From: Tridacna crocea
Taxonomy: Eukaryota > Mollusca > Bivalvia > Cardiida > Cardiidae
Direction of reading: 5' to 3'
Length of the DNA stretch: 64,000 nucleotides
Assembly (NCBI GenBank): GCA_943736015.1
Contig: OX031068.1
Coordinates: forward strand, 26,606,296-26,670,295
A program made the position numbers and the translations under genes. This document shows positions 63,936 through 64,000 of the stretch, piece by piece (the first letter of the stretch is position 1; each line of letters starts with the position of its first letter). The notes under the pieces are model-generated. The model was not told the origin of the DNA, searched no databases, and was given only the letters and a program-made list of their open reading frames with translations.

Positions 63936-64000
63936 TCATTAGAATGCCAAGTTGAAGGTCAGTATGGTGGGGATGAACGATTTGTCTCTTTCCGTTTATG

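Overview
This is an AT-rich eukaryotic window, almost certainly from a bivalve mollusc. It carries several tandem-repeat elements of the oyster 'pearl' / Helentron-associated (HINE-like) kind, tRNA-derived SINE fragments and very dense short inverted-repeat elements, and almost no coding sequence. Nothing looks prokaryotic: there are no operons, rRNA genes or CRISPR arrays.

The only host-gene sequence I can defend is one internal exon at 37131-37292 (+). It has a polypyrimidine/CAG acceptor, a GTAAGA donor and phase 1 on both sides. It encodes part of the N-terminal cysteine-rich domain of a glypican (heparan-sulfate proteoglycan core protein; C-x6-CC motif followed by an E/K/Y-rich helix). 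If that is right, the rest of the window is the flanking intron sequence: at least 37 kb upstream and 26 kb downstream.

The dominant feature is one family of short elements, here labelled TPE (TTAA palindrome element; my own label). A full copy is about 215-235 bp, flanked by TTAA, with ends TTAACYCWTTACC...GGTAAWGRGTTAA and a near-perfect 60-66 bp palindrome in the middle, roughly (AAAACATTGTGGGAAAAG)(GAGAAAATGCTGG) TWA and its mirror. I count about 100 whole or partial copies on both strands, roughly a third of the window. '+' is used for copies whose CAATCCC end comes first and '-' for copies whose ACAAAATTTTAGAC end comes first. Three arm types occur, A (GAGAAAATGCTGG), B (GAGAAATTGCTCG) and C (GTGAAATTGCTCG), and in each type both arms changed together. 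TTAA target and CCY-starting ends fit a piggyBac-type non-autonomous element by analogy; no transposase for it is present.

Other layers: a second foldback family (GATCAGACTGCA hairpins, about 20 copies, labelled GFB); five tandem-repeat HINE-like elements (2477-3835, 20348-21117, 33546-35712, 40620-41240, 42529-43868) plus one of about 10 units at 54451-56182; two PIF/Harbinger-like elements (12819-13985 and 49172-50407) with 3-bp TTA/TAA duplications, both inserted inside TPE copies; a decayed mariner transposon (60459-61825); a pogo-like MITE; tRNA-SINE fragments; and minisatellites of 21 bp (1550-1695) and about 23 bp (22975-24985).

Layout: 1-12 kb TPEs and one old HINE relic; 12-21 kb TPEs of all three types, a Harbinger-like element, a perfect 33-bp hairpin and a HINE; 22-25 kb the 23-bp minisatellite; 25-36 kb TPE clusters and the large 145-bp array; 37 kb the exon; 38-50 kb sparser, with HINEs and the second Harbinger-like element; 50-64 kb TPE clusters, the 156-bp array and the mariner relic. 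All coordinates were read by eye, so repeat ends may be off by a few bases, more for diverged copies.
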